Origin: Lentisphaerota bacterium
GTDB taxonomy: Bacteria > Verrucomicrobiota > Kiritimatiellia > JAAZAB01
DNA: 8,868 nt
Reading direction: 5' to 3'
NCBI GenBank assembly: GCA_016182435.1
Contig: JACPGN010000283.1
Location: forward strand, 1-8,868
Below, in pieces: positions 1 through 6,617 of the stretch (position 1 is its first letter; the number at the start of each line of letters is the position of its first letter). Below the pieces are notes generated by a model. It worked only from the letters and a program-made list of their open reading frames with translations, did no database searches and was not told where the DNA came from. A program made the translations under genes and the position numbers.

Positions 1-1
1 C

Positions 2-121
2 GTGGACAAGAAGAGCCGCATAGACCGCGAGAAGTGCAGCGCCTGTTCAACTTGCGTGGAGGTGTGCCCCGTGGCGGCCATCCACATGGTGGACACCGGC
101 ATATTGGAGAAAAAATCATGA
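2..121 (+). CDS. 4Fe-4S ferredoxin-domain protein, C-terminal 39 residues (5' partial)
   Basis: This is the end of a gene that starts before the window. Reading from base 2 gives 39 residues and a TGA stop. The peptide contains KCSACSTCVEVCPVAAI, the classic C-x2-C-x2-C-x3-C-P signature that ligates one [4Fe-4S] cluster, followed by a short tail ending in LEKKS. It would act in electron transfer or as the Fe-S tail of a larger protein; DUF362-type proteins and two-cluster ferredoxins both end this way, and the visible part cannot separate them. The stop overlaps the ATG of the next gene (ATGA at 118-121), a typical sign of translational coupling, so the two genes are almost certainly in one operon. 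The Cys motif makes the frame certain; the identity of the whole protein is unknown. Confidence 0.85.
   Translation: MDKKSRIDREKCSACSTCVEVCPVAAIHMVDTGILEKKS
106..110 (+). promoter_or_regulatory. Ribosome binding site deciding the GNAT start
   Basis: GGAGA lies 7 nt upstream of the ATG at 118, inside the 3' end of the ferredoxin gene. Together with the ATGA stop/start overlap it supports coupled translation and rules out the upstream GTG at 34. Confidence 0.7.
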
Positions 122-1419
122 AGCGCCTGTCCCGCAAAGCCGATCCGACCCGCACCAGCAAGATTGTACTCGGCCAGGATCCGGAGGTAGACGCGCTCTA
201 TGGCTGTTTCCGGCTGAACAATCCCAGGGGCGACGCCTTCGCGCCCGAGCGCGAAGTGGAAATCGTGGCGCGCAGCGGCAAGAAAAACCAGGTCAGCGTG
301 CCAGCCGCCTTGCGCGTGGATTTGCCCGCGGACCAGAAAGTGGTGAACACGGAAGTTTTTCACCTGGAAGAAATTGGCCGGGAACACGCCACGATGCATC
401 TCCTGACAATGCGCGCCGGCTGGAACCAGACTTTTGTTGATATCCGGCGCATGGTCGGATTGGACAAGCACGGTTCCTTCGTGGCGCGGCTCAAGGGAAC
501 GGATTTTAATATCCCCGTGGCTACTTCATCGGTTTTGCCGCTCGGCCGGAACAATACCTGGATCGGCATGATCCTGGTGCATCCGGAGGCGCGCCGGCAA
601 GGTATTGCCAATGCCATGATGCAGGCGTGCACGCGCTACGCGCTGGAACAAGGCAAGGTAATTAACGGGCTGGATGCCACGCCGATGGGCAACACGGTCT
701 ACGGCGCCGTGGGTTACGTCAATTCCTACCGCCTCTGGCGTTCCGTATTTGAGCTCGCCGAGTTTGCGGGCAAGTCCTACGACCGCCAGCACGTGCTGGC
801 CATACAGGCAGCCGACCTGCCGGAAGTCATCCGGTATGACGCGGCCGCCTTCCTGGAGCGCGGCAATGTTCTCAGCAAAATGTTTGCGGACAGTCCCGCC
901 GGCTGTTTTATTTATCGCAACGATGCCGGGGTGATCCAGGGCCATTGCTTTTCGCGCCCGGGCCGGATACGGGCGTTTGTGGGCCCCTTCATTGCCGACA
1001 CTGAGGAAATTGCCCGGCACTTGCTGACGGCCGCTTCCCAGAAACTGTTAGAAGACCCGGCCAACCAGACCGCTTTTCTGGACACGCCCGAGAGCAAATT
1101 TGCGGACCAAGGCGTGTATGTGGAGAGAGTCTTCGACCAGGAAAAGAAACCTTCCGGCCATCGGCTGAGCGCCACGCTTAAACCCGTGCGCGACTTCACG
1201 CGCATGTACCAGCTCGTGCATTATACGGAAGTGGATGCGCTGGTTAACCGCTTCATGCAGGCCGAGGGCCTGCGCAAGGATTCCACGCGGGTGGCTGACT
1301 TCAGCGCGACCATGAGCCTCGCGGTAGCCAACTACACGGAAACGCTCGCCTTCATGACCCTGGAACGCCAATCGCTGCAGCAGAAGTTCTGGGGCATCAC
1401 CGGTCCGGAAAAGGGTTAG
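118..1419 (+). CDS. GNAT family N-acetyltransferase with YitH/HolE-type second domain
   Basis: This 433-aa protein probably transfers an acetyl group from acetyl-CoA to an unknown amine; it is likely cytoplasmic, with no signal peptide. Residues about 85-210 form a GNAT domain: the CoA-binding motif A is VHPEARRQGIANAMM (154-168, R/Q-x-x-G-x-A type), followed by DATPMGNTVYGAVGYV (186-201), the usual beta5-alpha4 region. Residues about 228-345 match the pattern of the second domain of YitH/HolE-like acetyltransferases (RYDAAAF, SRPGRIRAFVGPFIAD, LDTPES). Residues 1-84 and about 360-433 are extra and I do not recognise them; family members are usually nearer 280-300 aa. The ATG at 118 was chosen because it has a GGAG at 106-109 and forms the ATGA overlap with the ferredoxin stop. 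The open frame continues upstream to a GTG at 34, but that stretch is coding in another frame. The TAG stop lies at the edge of the repeat that follows. Confidence 0.88.
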   Translation: MKRLSRKADPTRTSKIVLGQDPEVDALYGCFRLNNPRGDAFAPEREVEIVARSGKKNQVSVPAALRVDLPADQKVVNTEVFHLEEIGREHATMHLLTMRAGWNQTFVDIRRMVGLDKHGSFVARLKGTDFNIPVATSSVLPLGRNNTWIGMILVHPEARRQGIANAMMQACTRYALEQGKVINGLDATPMGNTVYGAVGYVNSYRLWRSVFELAEFAGKSYDRQHVLAIQAADLPEVIRYDAAAFLERGNVLSKMFADSPAGCFIYRNDAGVIQGHCFSRPGRIRAFVGPFIADTEEIARHLLTAASQKLLEDPANQTAFLDTPESKFADQGVYVERVFDQEKKPSGHRLSATLKPVRDFTRMYQLVHYTEVDALVNRFMQAEGLRKDSTRVADFSATMSLAVANYTETLAFMTLERQSLQQKFWGITGPEKG

Positions 1420-1644
1420 TAACTTGAACACCCGATACTGTCATAAATAACAAGAAAATTGTAGGAGCGCCACCCCGCTGGCGCGACTCGTCTGGCAAGG
1501 CCGCCGAGCGCGATAAGATCGCCTCGACCTGCCCGCAATGCTTCGCATAGCGATGCAGGCGGGCGGGGCGAGGCTCCTACATTTCCACCACAGGCGGACG
1601 AAACGTATTTTGGTTGCGGGCATAGCCCGCTTTGGAAAGATAAC
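1416..1644 (+). repeat. REPIN-like composite repeat, copy 1 (plus orientation)
   Basis: This structured non-coding repeat fills the whole gap between the GNAT stop and the URO-D start. Its 122-bp core (1460-1581) begins TGTAGGAGC and ends GCTCCTACA, so it has 9-bp terminal inverted repeats. Just inside the left end is a hairpin, GCGCCA/TGGCGC; the right half folds through GCCTCG...CGAGGC and CCTGC...GCAGG arms. Two inverted TAGGAGC-hairpin units facing each other is the arrangement of REPINs, which are mobilised in trans by RAYT (IS200-like REP-associated) transposases. Outside the core lie CCACC-ACA-GGCGG (1587-1599) and a perfect hairpin GCGGGC-ATA-GCCCGC (1616-1630). The core differs from copy 2 at only two positions. 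Compared with copy 2, this copy lacks 26 nt at the 1454/1455 junction. The limits are where similarity to copy 2 fades; the REPIN class is inferred from structure. Confidence 0.85.
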
Positions 1645-1649
1645 GAGGG
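1645..1649 (+). promoter_or_regulatory. Ribosome binding site of the URO-D family gene
   Basis: GAGGG lies 2 nt before the ATG at 1652, slightly closer than ideal. It sits in the few bases between the end of the repeat (AGATAAC, 1638-1644) and the start codon, and it is absent at the equivalent place beside copy 2. Confidence 0.45.
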
Positions 1650-1651
1650 CC

Positions 1652-2713
1652 ATGACATCCCGCGAACGGGTTTTTGCGGCGATCAATCATCAGAAGACCG
1701 ACCGCTTACCCTGCGATTACAGCGCGCATGGCGAGGTTAGCGATGGCCTTAAGGCCCGGCTGGGGGTAAGCAATTACGAGGAACTGCTTCAAGCATTGCA
1801 TGTTGATATCCGCCGGATTCCGGCGCCCTACGGCCAGCCTGCTTCAGAGCCGGACGCCCAGGGCTATCGGCGTGACATGTGGGGTACGCGCCACCGCGGC
1901 GACGAGCCCGAGTGGGCAGCCAGCCACCGGTACAATGCGCCCAGCGACGGGCTGCCTGACTGGATTCCACCGTTTACGGAAGAATCCACGGTTGAGGACG
2001 TGCACGCCCACGCCTGGCCGGATGCGGCCAAACTGGATTTCTCAGATGTCCACCGGCAGTGTGAACAATACAGGGGCGAATATGCGCTGGTCGGCGCGCC
2101 CTGGAGCCCGTTCTTCCATGAAGTCGGCTGGCTGATCGGGGAGGAAAATTTTTTCATCTGGATGGCGACCAAAGCCGAGGTGGTTCAGGCCATCATTGAC
2201 CATATCGTGGACTATGAGGTCGAAGCTACGCGCCGGTTCCTTGAAGCTGCTGGCGGCCTGATTGATATCGCCTTCTTCGGCAATGACTTCGGCAGTCAAC
2301 GCGCCCTGGTCATTTCTCCCGCGATGTGGCAGCAATTTATCCACGCGCCACTCAAGCGGTTTTTCGACCTGGCCCACTCCTTCGGCTGCAAGGTCATGCA
2401 ACACTCGTGCGGGTCAGTGCGTCCGCTCATTCCGCGGTTCATCGAAGCGGGCGTGGACGTTCTCGATCCTATCCAGGTGGCGGCCTCCGGCATGGCGTTA
2501 GCGGACCTCTATAATGATTTCGGTCAAAAGCTGTCCTTCCACGGCGGCGTGGATACCCAGACCATTTTGCCCTTCGGCACTGTGGAAGATGTGCGCGCCT
2601 TAATCCGCCAATACCGCGAACTGACCCGTGAGCATGGCGGCTATATTCTGGCGGGCAGCCAGGAATACATGGTTGACATCCCGCTTGATAATATTCTGGC
2701 CATTTACGAGTGA
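1652..2713 (+). CDS. Uroporphyrinogen decarboxylase (URO-D) family protein, MtaA/CmuA-like
   Basis: This 353-aa TIM-barrel protein belongs to the URO-D superfamily branch that includes corrinoid methyltransferases (MtaA, CmuA) rather than clearly to haem-pathway HemE. The N-terminus MTSRERVFAAINHQKTDRLP is the standard opening of this branch and fixes the ATG at 1652; the open frame upstream only reads through the repeat. FGNDFGSQ (209-216) and the metal-binding style motif HSCG (251-254) are visible; H-x-C-G is the zinc/cobalamin-methyltransferase signature and is not found in HemE. FHGGVDTQTILPFGTVEDV (297-314) and the end, VDIPLDNILAIYE, are also typical. The likely role is methyl transfer between a corrinoid protein and an acceptor, or an uncharacterised relative; the substrate cannot be read from sequence and no corrinoid protein gene is in view. 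The gene is 232 bp downstream of GNAT on the same strand, with only the repeat between. Confidence 0.9.
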   Translation: MTSRERVFAAINHQKTDRLPCDYSAHGEVSDGLKARLGVSNYEELLQALHVDIRRIPAPYGQPASEPDAQGYRRDMWGTRHRGDEPEWAASHRYNAPSDGLPDWIPPFTEESTVEDVHAHAWPDAAKLDFSDVHRQCEQYRGEYALVGAPWSPFFHEVGWLIGEENFFIWMATKAEVVQAIIDHIVDYEVEATRRFLEAAGGLIDIAFFGNDFGSQRALVISPAMWQQFIHAPLKRFFDLAHSFGCKVMQHSCGSVRPLIPRFIEAGVDVLDPIQVAASGMALADLYNDFGQKLSFHGGVDTQTILPFGTVEDVRALIRQYRELTREHGGYILAGSQEYMVDIPLDNILAIYE

Positions 2714-2723
2714 AGCCGCCGCA

Positions 2724-2748
2724 AAGCCCCTGGCTCAGCCAGAGGCTT
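2724..2748. terminator. Hairpin between convergent genes, possible bidirectional terminator
   Basis: GCCCCTGGC (2726-2734), loop TCA, GCCAGAGGC (2738-2746), extended by AA/TT to an 11-bp stem with one mismatch. It starts 10 nt after the URO-D stop. The following T run is short (TTC on plus, TTT on minus), so intrinsic termination would be weak. The flanking bases, read on the minus strand as GGTAGGGCGAAGCC, also resemble a REP-type unit, so it may be a solitary repeat used as an mRNA 3' end. Confidence 0.45.
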
Positions 2749-2760
2749 CGCCCTACCGGA

Positions 2761-2824
2761 TTTGATGATTCGTTGATTCGGTGATTCGATGATCAACCAA
2801 TCATCAAATCATCTATTTTTTTTT
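2761..2824 (+). repeat. AT-rich inverted and tandem repeat ending in T9
   Basis: TTTGATGATT (2761-2770) pairs with AATCATCAAA (2799-2808). Between them an 8-mer repeats as TGATTCGT, TGATTCGG and TGATTCGA (2766-2789), with a degenerate fourth unit. A run of nine T follows at 2816-2824. The long loop and AT-rich stem make a poor classical terminator, but hairpin plus T9 in the plus direction may serve as a backup end for the URO-D transcript. The next bases up to about 2858 are low-complexity CGTCGTC/CGTCCGTC repeats with no other visible feature. Confidence 0.5.
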
Positions 2825-2861
2825 CGATTCCGTCGTCTGGCGTCCGTCGTCCGTCATCTGA

Positions 2862-3317
2862 TTACGGCTCATTGCGGCTTTTGAGCTCGATGGTGACCGG
2901 GCCGTCGTTGATGATTTCCACAATCATCCGGGCCTGGAACTTTCCCGTGGCCACGCGTTCTTCCCCCAGGATTCGTCGCAAGGCGGCCACGTATTCTTCA
3001 TAGAGCGCTTGGGCCTGCTCCGGCGGCGCCGCCTGGATAAAACTCGGCCGATTGCCCTTGCGCGTATCGGCATGCAGGGTGAACTGGGAAATTACCAGCG
3101 CGGAGCCGCCTACCTCCAGAAGCGCGCGGTTCATGCGATCTTGCTCATCCGGAAAAATCCGCAAGGCCGCAGTTTTCTCCGCCAGGTAGCAGGCTTCGGC
3201 GGCGGTGTCGTCGCGCTTGACGCCCAGGAACACCACGAAGCCCTGGCCGATCGCGCCAAGCGTTTGGCCCTCCACGGCCACGCTGCCGCGCTGCACGCGC
3301 TGAACTAAAGCCTTCAT
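2862..3317 (-). CDS. dtd: D-aminoacyl-tRNA deacylase
   Basis: This 151-aa cytoplasmic enzyme hydrolyses D-amino acids (and glycine mischarged on tRNA-Ala) from tRNA, a proofreading step in translation. The length is normal for the family (about 145-150). Diagnostic motifs are present: the start MKALVQRV, SQFTLHAD (77-84) supplying the S-Q-x-T-L active-site strand, and NDGPVTIEL (137-145) with the Gly-cis-Pro dipeptide that rejects L-amino acids. TGKFQARM (124-131) is also typical. The ATG at 3315-3317 gives the canonical N-terminus; no strong Shine-Dalgarno is visible upstream. It lies 108 bp downstream of the PQQ-propeller gene on the same strand and converges on the URO-D gene. The spacer 3318-3425 shows nothing beyond a weak TTGCGG-N18-TAATAA promoter-like pair on the minus strand, so separate transcription is possible. 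Confidence 0.96.
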   Translation of the reverse strand: MKALVQRVQRGSVAVEGQTLGAIGQGFVVFLGVKRDDTAAEACYLAEKTAALRIFPDEQDRMNRALLEVGGSALVISQFTLHADTRKGNRPSFIQAAPPEQAQALYEEYVAALRRILGEERVATGKFQARMIVEIINDGPVTIELKSRNEP

Positions 3318-3425
3318 AAGGCGACAGTGCCCTCATCCACAGTCATGCGCTTGCCATGCCTTTCCGGTCTCCACCGCTACTATCTGATTATTACCGGTTG
3401 CTGAAAGCGCGCCGCAATGCTCCGC

Positions 3426-6400
3426 TCAGTCCATCCCAACCGGCGCAAAAACGATTGTGCTTTGAAGCGCGGCATGGGCGCAGACGCAACCCGAGCTGGC
3501 TTCGACCATCGTAACGATGCCGCCGGCCGGAATGGTGTTGATCAGGCAACCGGGCCGCATACCGGAAAACACCATGTTGGCTTTGCCGGTCTCGATATCC
3601 ATCACGATCAGGGATCCAAGACGGTAAAAAAGCAGGCTTGACGAAGCCGACATCTGCCCACAGGCGCCCAAGCCCGGAATCCGCCACGGCTGGTTTCGCT
3701 TAAAGCCTGTGCTCAGCACGCTCTCGCCCGTCTTGAGCAGGACTGCGCTCGGCCGGGAGACAAGTCGGTCGCTCACGAGCACGGGGCGCACGAAGTTGCC
3801 CAGAGGCCTGTTCCAGAGCGCCGATCCATCCTTCGCTGAAAGCGCCAGGACACGACGCTTGTTCTCATCGCCCTTGGGTTGTCCATAAGCGATGTAGGCG
3901 CCATAGAACACGAGGATGTCATGCTTGGCAGCCGCACAGAGGCTTTCGTTCCAGCTTCCGCAATCGGTCAGATCAACATCCCGGGCCCATAGTTCCTTGC
4001 CGGTGGCCAAATCCAGCGCCACCGCCGTGCGCTGATAGGCGGCCTCAGCCTTTGGCTTTTCCACCTCGCTGATTTCACCACGCCGTTTCGCCCGGATTTG
4101 CTGGACCTGCTCGTCATACGTAAGGACGCGGGGCGCCTTCGCCCCGCCGCGTTGCTCGGCGAAAAATACCCTGCTGCCACTCACCGCCAACGTGCTGTTG
4201 CGGAGCACGGCCGCCTTATGGCGCCACTTTAACGCGCCGGTGACAAGATCATAGGCAAACACCTCGTCGCTGAACTGATAGGCCGGCGAGGCGCTACCCA
4301 ACAGCGTGTCGCCGACGACCGCAACAAAGGCCCATGAACCCGAAGCCCCCTCCGCCCGCGGTGGGAGCGCGAAAGTCCGACGCGTCCCGCCGGTGGCGGC
4401 ATCGAGTTGCAGGCACTGTTCGTTAACCGCCACAAACAAGCCCGCCGTGGAAGCGGCCAGATTTCCACAATCGGCCAAGACGGTGAGGCGCTTGGCCCCA
4501 GGCACCTCGCGCTCCCAGTAGGGCACTCCATTGTAGGCGTCAAAACACATAATGATCGGCCGATCGCCGGGCATGCGCAGGCCCTCGACATACATGCGTC
4601 CATTCACAAACAACGGCGCCTGGCTTCGGCGATGCCGCTCCTGCATCTTGTCCGGCCCCGGCTCGCCATACCACAGCACTTCCAAGCGGCCCTTTACCAG
4701 AGCGTCGTCCGACGATCCCGTGTTGCCTGCATCCGCGTACTGGTGCGTCCATTCGGCCTCCGACAGACGCCCACGCACGAGCTTGGTCCAGACACCCATT
4801 CCAGCCAGCACCACCTGTGTTGCCGTCCCCGCCGATTTCCACGCTGCGTCCGGAATCTTCCCCTCCGCATAGAGCACGCCTCCGCAGGGCTTAACTACCC
4901 GCAGGACCTCCCTTGCTGTCGCCGGTCCCTGGAGCAGAGCATTGCCAGCGACCACGACCACGTTCGCAAAATATGATGGACAGGGCAGGCTATTCGTCGT
5001 GCCGGGCGGCATCAGATCCACCACCACCTTGACCCCATAAGCGCCGACCGCCGCCAACGCCGTACGCGCCGTCGCCGCCTTGACCGGATCGGTCTCGATC
5101 ACGTGGATCAGCAGGCCCGTGCGTTTAGCCAGATCTAACGCCAGGCGCGCGCCGCCGCTGCCGATCACCAACCCATAGCCGCGCTTCAAGGCGACATCCT
5201 TCGCAATCGCCTCACCCAACGCGGTTGCATTTTGCGACCCCGGGACCGCAGCATCTGCCGGCAACAGTTGCGCGGTTGGCGCCACGCGCGCAGCGGTCGT
5301 TCCTCTGCCAAAACAATGGAGGCGTCCGTTATCCATGCTCACCACCAGACGTCCGTTAGCCACGGCCAAGCCCTTGACCACCCCATCCACCCGGGACTGC
5401 CAGACCGGCTTGCCCGTCGTGGCGTCCAGAACGACGACTTCGTTCGACCCCCCGGCTACGACGTGCGGACCCGCCACAATGATGACCTGCAGGTTCGAAC
5501 CGGCGTATCTCCAAGCTATGTCCGCGTCGGAAATCTCGCGCTTCGTCACCGGGTCGTAAGTCTCGCGCTTGATCGCTGTCACCCATGTGCGATCCCGCCA
5601 CGCACCTTTGCCGCGTGAGGTGCCCAGGCGGAAGAAGCGGTTGCTCGTCGCCACCAACTGGTGCGTCTCGGTCCAAATCGCCACACGCTTGCCATCCGGC
5701 TCGACGCCGTAGAGTGAGCCCTGCGTCCCGAAGTAGTAGTGGCCCCCTACCAGCAAGCCGTAGTCGCCGCTGACGACGCCCTTAACCCCCGGCACGTTTT
5801 CAGGTGAACCGCGGAAGGCGCCGTCCAAGCGAGCGAAAAACAGTGGCGGCGCGCGCCCGCGCGGCATATAGAGCTGGTCGGCCGAGGCCAACAGGTAGCC
5901 CTGCGGAATCAGCGGCGGAACTTGGTTCATCTTAGAAGAACGGGCTGCCTGCCAAAGCATCTGCCCCGTCCTTACATTTAGCGCCATTAGCGTCGTCCCC
6001 TGCGCCGGGAAGAGCCCCGCTCCACAATAGGCCACGCCTTCATCCACCAACACATCCGTCCGCACCGGCCAGAGCGACATCAGCCGACCCGCACCCAGAA
6101 TGCGCGTCTGCCCCGGGATCAACCGCGTGCTCCACACCACCCGCCCGCTCTGCGCTTCAATGCAATATAAAACCCCGTCATCCGAGCCCGCGAAAACACG
6201 CCCTTCCGTCACCGTCGGCTTGTTCCCCGACTTGTCCGCCGTAGCACTTGGAGCGAAGGTAGGCGCCAGTCGCACCGGACCATCCGTGAAAATTGTCCAC
6301 CGGCGCGCTCCCGTGGCGGCATCCAGCGCGTGAATCCCGTTGTCCACGGCCGACCCAAAATAAACCGCGTCACCCGCCAGCGCCACTTGTGTGGCGTCGT

Positions 6401-6617
6401 CAAACATTAGCTTGGGTCGTTCGCTTAATGGTAAGTCCGGCCAAGCCGGCGTCGGTTCCGCCGGTGGCGCATAAGTCCACAATTTCGCCAGCGGCAAGAC
6501 CAGTGCCTCGCCCGAGACGCCACTTCGCGCCGGGTCGTGCATGTACATCGGCCAATCTTCGGCGCTGGCCGCGAGCGTCAGCATCATCACCATCTGCATC
6601 CAGAGCGTCGTTCTCAT
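3426..6617 (-). CDS. Exported PQQ-like beta-propeller protein with embedded SAM-methyltransferase-like domain
   Basis: This 1063-aa protein starts with a signal peptide (MRTTLWMQMVMMLTLAASAEDWP, cleavage near A19), so it should act in the periplasm or at the cell surface. Two propeller-like halves are visible. Residues about 20-440 carry repeats such as GSAVDNGIHALDAATGARRW (89-107), GSDDGVLYCIEAQSGRVVW (144-162) and VVVLDATTGKPVW (394-406). Residues about 620-1063 carry VFAYDLVTGALKW (786-798), AVALDLATGKELW (865-877) and VLALSAKDGSALW (923-935). Between them, about 461-615, lies a Rossmann-type segment: GYGLVIGSGGARLALDLA (480-497) resembles methyltransferase motif I and HVIETDP (505-511) the ribose-binding acidic loop. 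The C-terminus is conserved-looking and Cys-rich (RPGCLINTIPAGG, SSGCVC). Repeats in this family are BamB/PQQ-dehydrogenase-like; quinone binding cannot be judged. The first ATG abuts the repeat and has no Shine-Dalgarno; ATGs at codons 7-12 would also leave a signal peptide. Confidence 0.9.
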   Translation of the reverse strand: MRTTLWMQMVMMLTLAASAEDWPMYMHDPARSGVSGEALVLPLAKLWTYAPPAEPTPAWPDLPLSERPKLMFDDATQVALAGDAVYFGSAVDNGIHALDAATGARRWTIFTDGPVRLAPTFAPSATADKSGNKPTVTEGRVFAGSDDGVLYCIEAQSGRVVWSTRLIPGQTRILGAGRLMSLWPVRTDVLVDEGVAYCGAGLFPAQGTTLMALNVRTGQMLWQAARSSKMNQVPPLIPQGYLLASADQLYMPRGRAPPLFFARLDGAFRGSPENVPGVKGVVSGDYGLLVGGHYYFGTQGSLYGVEPDGKRVAIWTETHQLVATSNRFFRLGTSRGKGAWRDRTWVTAIKRETYDPVTKREISDADIAWRYAGSNLQVIIVAGPHVVAGGSNEVVVLDATTGKPVWQSRVDGVVKGLAVANGRLVVSMDNGRLHCFGRGTTAARVAPTAQLLPADAAVPGSQNATALGEAIAKDVALKRGYGLVIGSGGARLALDLAKRTGLLIHVIETDPVKAATARTALAAVGAYGVKVVVDLMPPGTTNSLPCPSYFANVVVVAGNALLQGPATAREVLRVVKPCGGVLYAEGKIPDAAWKSAGTATQVVLAGMGVWTKLVRGRLSEAEWTHQYADAGNTGSSDDALVKGRLEVLWYGEPGPDKMQERHRRSQAPLFVNGRMYVEGLRMPGDRPIIMCFDAYNGVPYWEREVPGAKRLTVLADCGNLAASTAGLFVAVNEQCLQLDAATGGTRRTFALPPRAEGASGSWAFVAVVGDTLLGSASPAYQFSDEVFAYDLVTGALKWRHKAAVLRNSTLAVSGSRVFFAEQRGGAKAPRVLTYDEQVQQIRAKRRGEISEVEKPKAEAAYQRTAVALDLATGKELWARDVDLTDCGSWNESLCAAAKHDILVFYGAYIAYGQPKGDENKRRVLALSAKDGSALWNRPLGNFVRPVLVSDRLVSRPSAVLLKTGESVLSTGFKRNQPWRIPGLGACGQMSASSSLLFYRLGSLIVMDIETGKANMVFSGMRPGCLINTIPAGGIVTMVEASSGCVCAHAALQSTIVFAPVGMD
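4758..5240 (-). other. Methyltransferase-like Rossmann insert within the PQQ protein
   Basis: Residues about 460-620 of the 1063-aa protein interrupt the propeller repeats. The glycine-rich loop VIGSGGARLAL followed about 15 residues later by IETDP, then ATARTALAAVGAYGVKV and EVLRVVKPCGGVLYAEG, follows the order of a class I SAM-methyltransferase (motif I, post-I acid, helix, motif VI-like Lys-Pro-x-Gly-Gly). I recall similar PQQ/methyltransferase fusions in planctomycete-type genomes. A SAM enzyme outside the cytoplasm would lack its cofactor, so the domain may be structural or bind another ligand. Confidence 0.6.

Noticed and set aside
34..117. Upstream GTG extension of the GNAT reading frame
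   Set aside because: Bases 2-121 encode a ferredoxin Cys motif in another frame, and the ATGA overlap with GGAG fixes the start at 118.
526..1020. 164-aa open frame antisense to the GNAT gene
   Set aside because: It is a shadow in GC-rich DNA; the opposite strand has clear GNAT motifs and no domain is visible here.
1538..1651. N-terminal extension of the URO-D frame
   Set aside because: It only translates the repeat; family members begin at MTSRERV, coded from 1652.
1441..1686. Minus-strand frame in copy 1 encoding a peptide with PCQTSRASGVALLQF, also found in copy 2 on the plus strand (6293-6868)
   Set aside because: The similarity is that of the repeat DNA itself. The frames extend into unrelated flanking sequence, match no family I know, and the structure is hairpin-like; it is not evidence of a gene.
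2766..2797. CRISPR-like array
   Set aside because: The repeats are 8 nt with no spacers, so this is a simple tandem repeat.
4407..4976. 189-aa open frame antisense to the PQQ gene
   Set aside because: It lies opposite clear propeller and Rossmann coding sequence, has no recognisable motif and no ribosome binding site.
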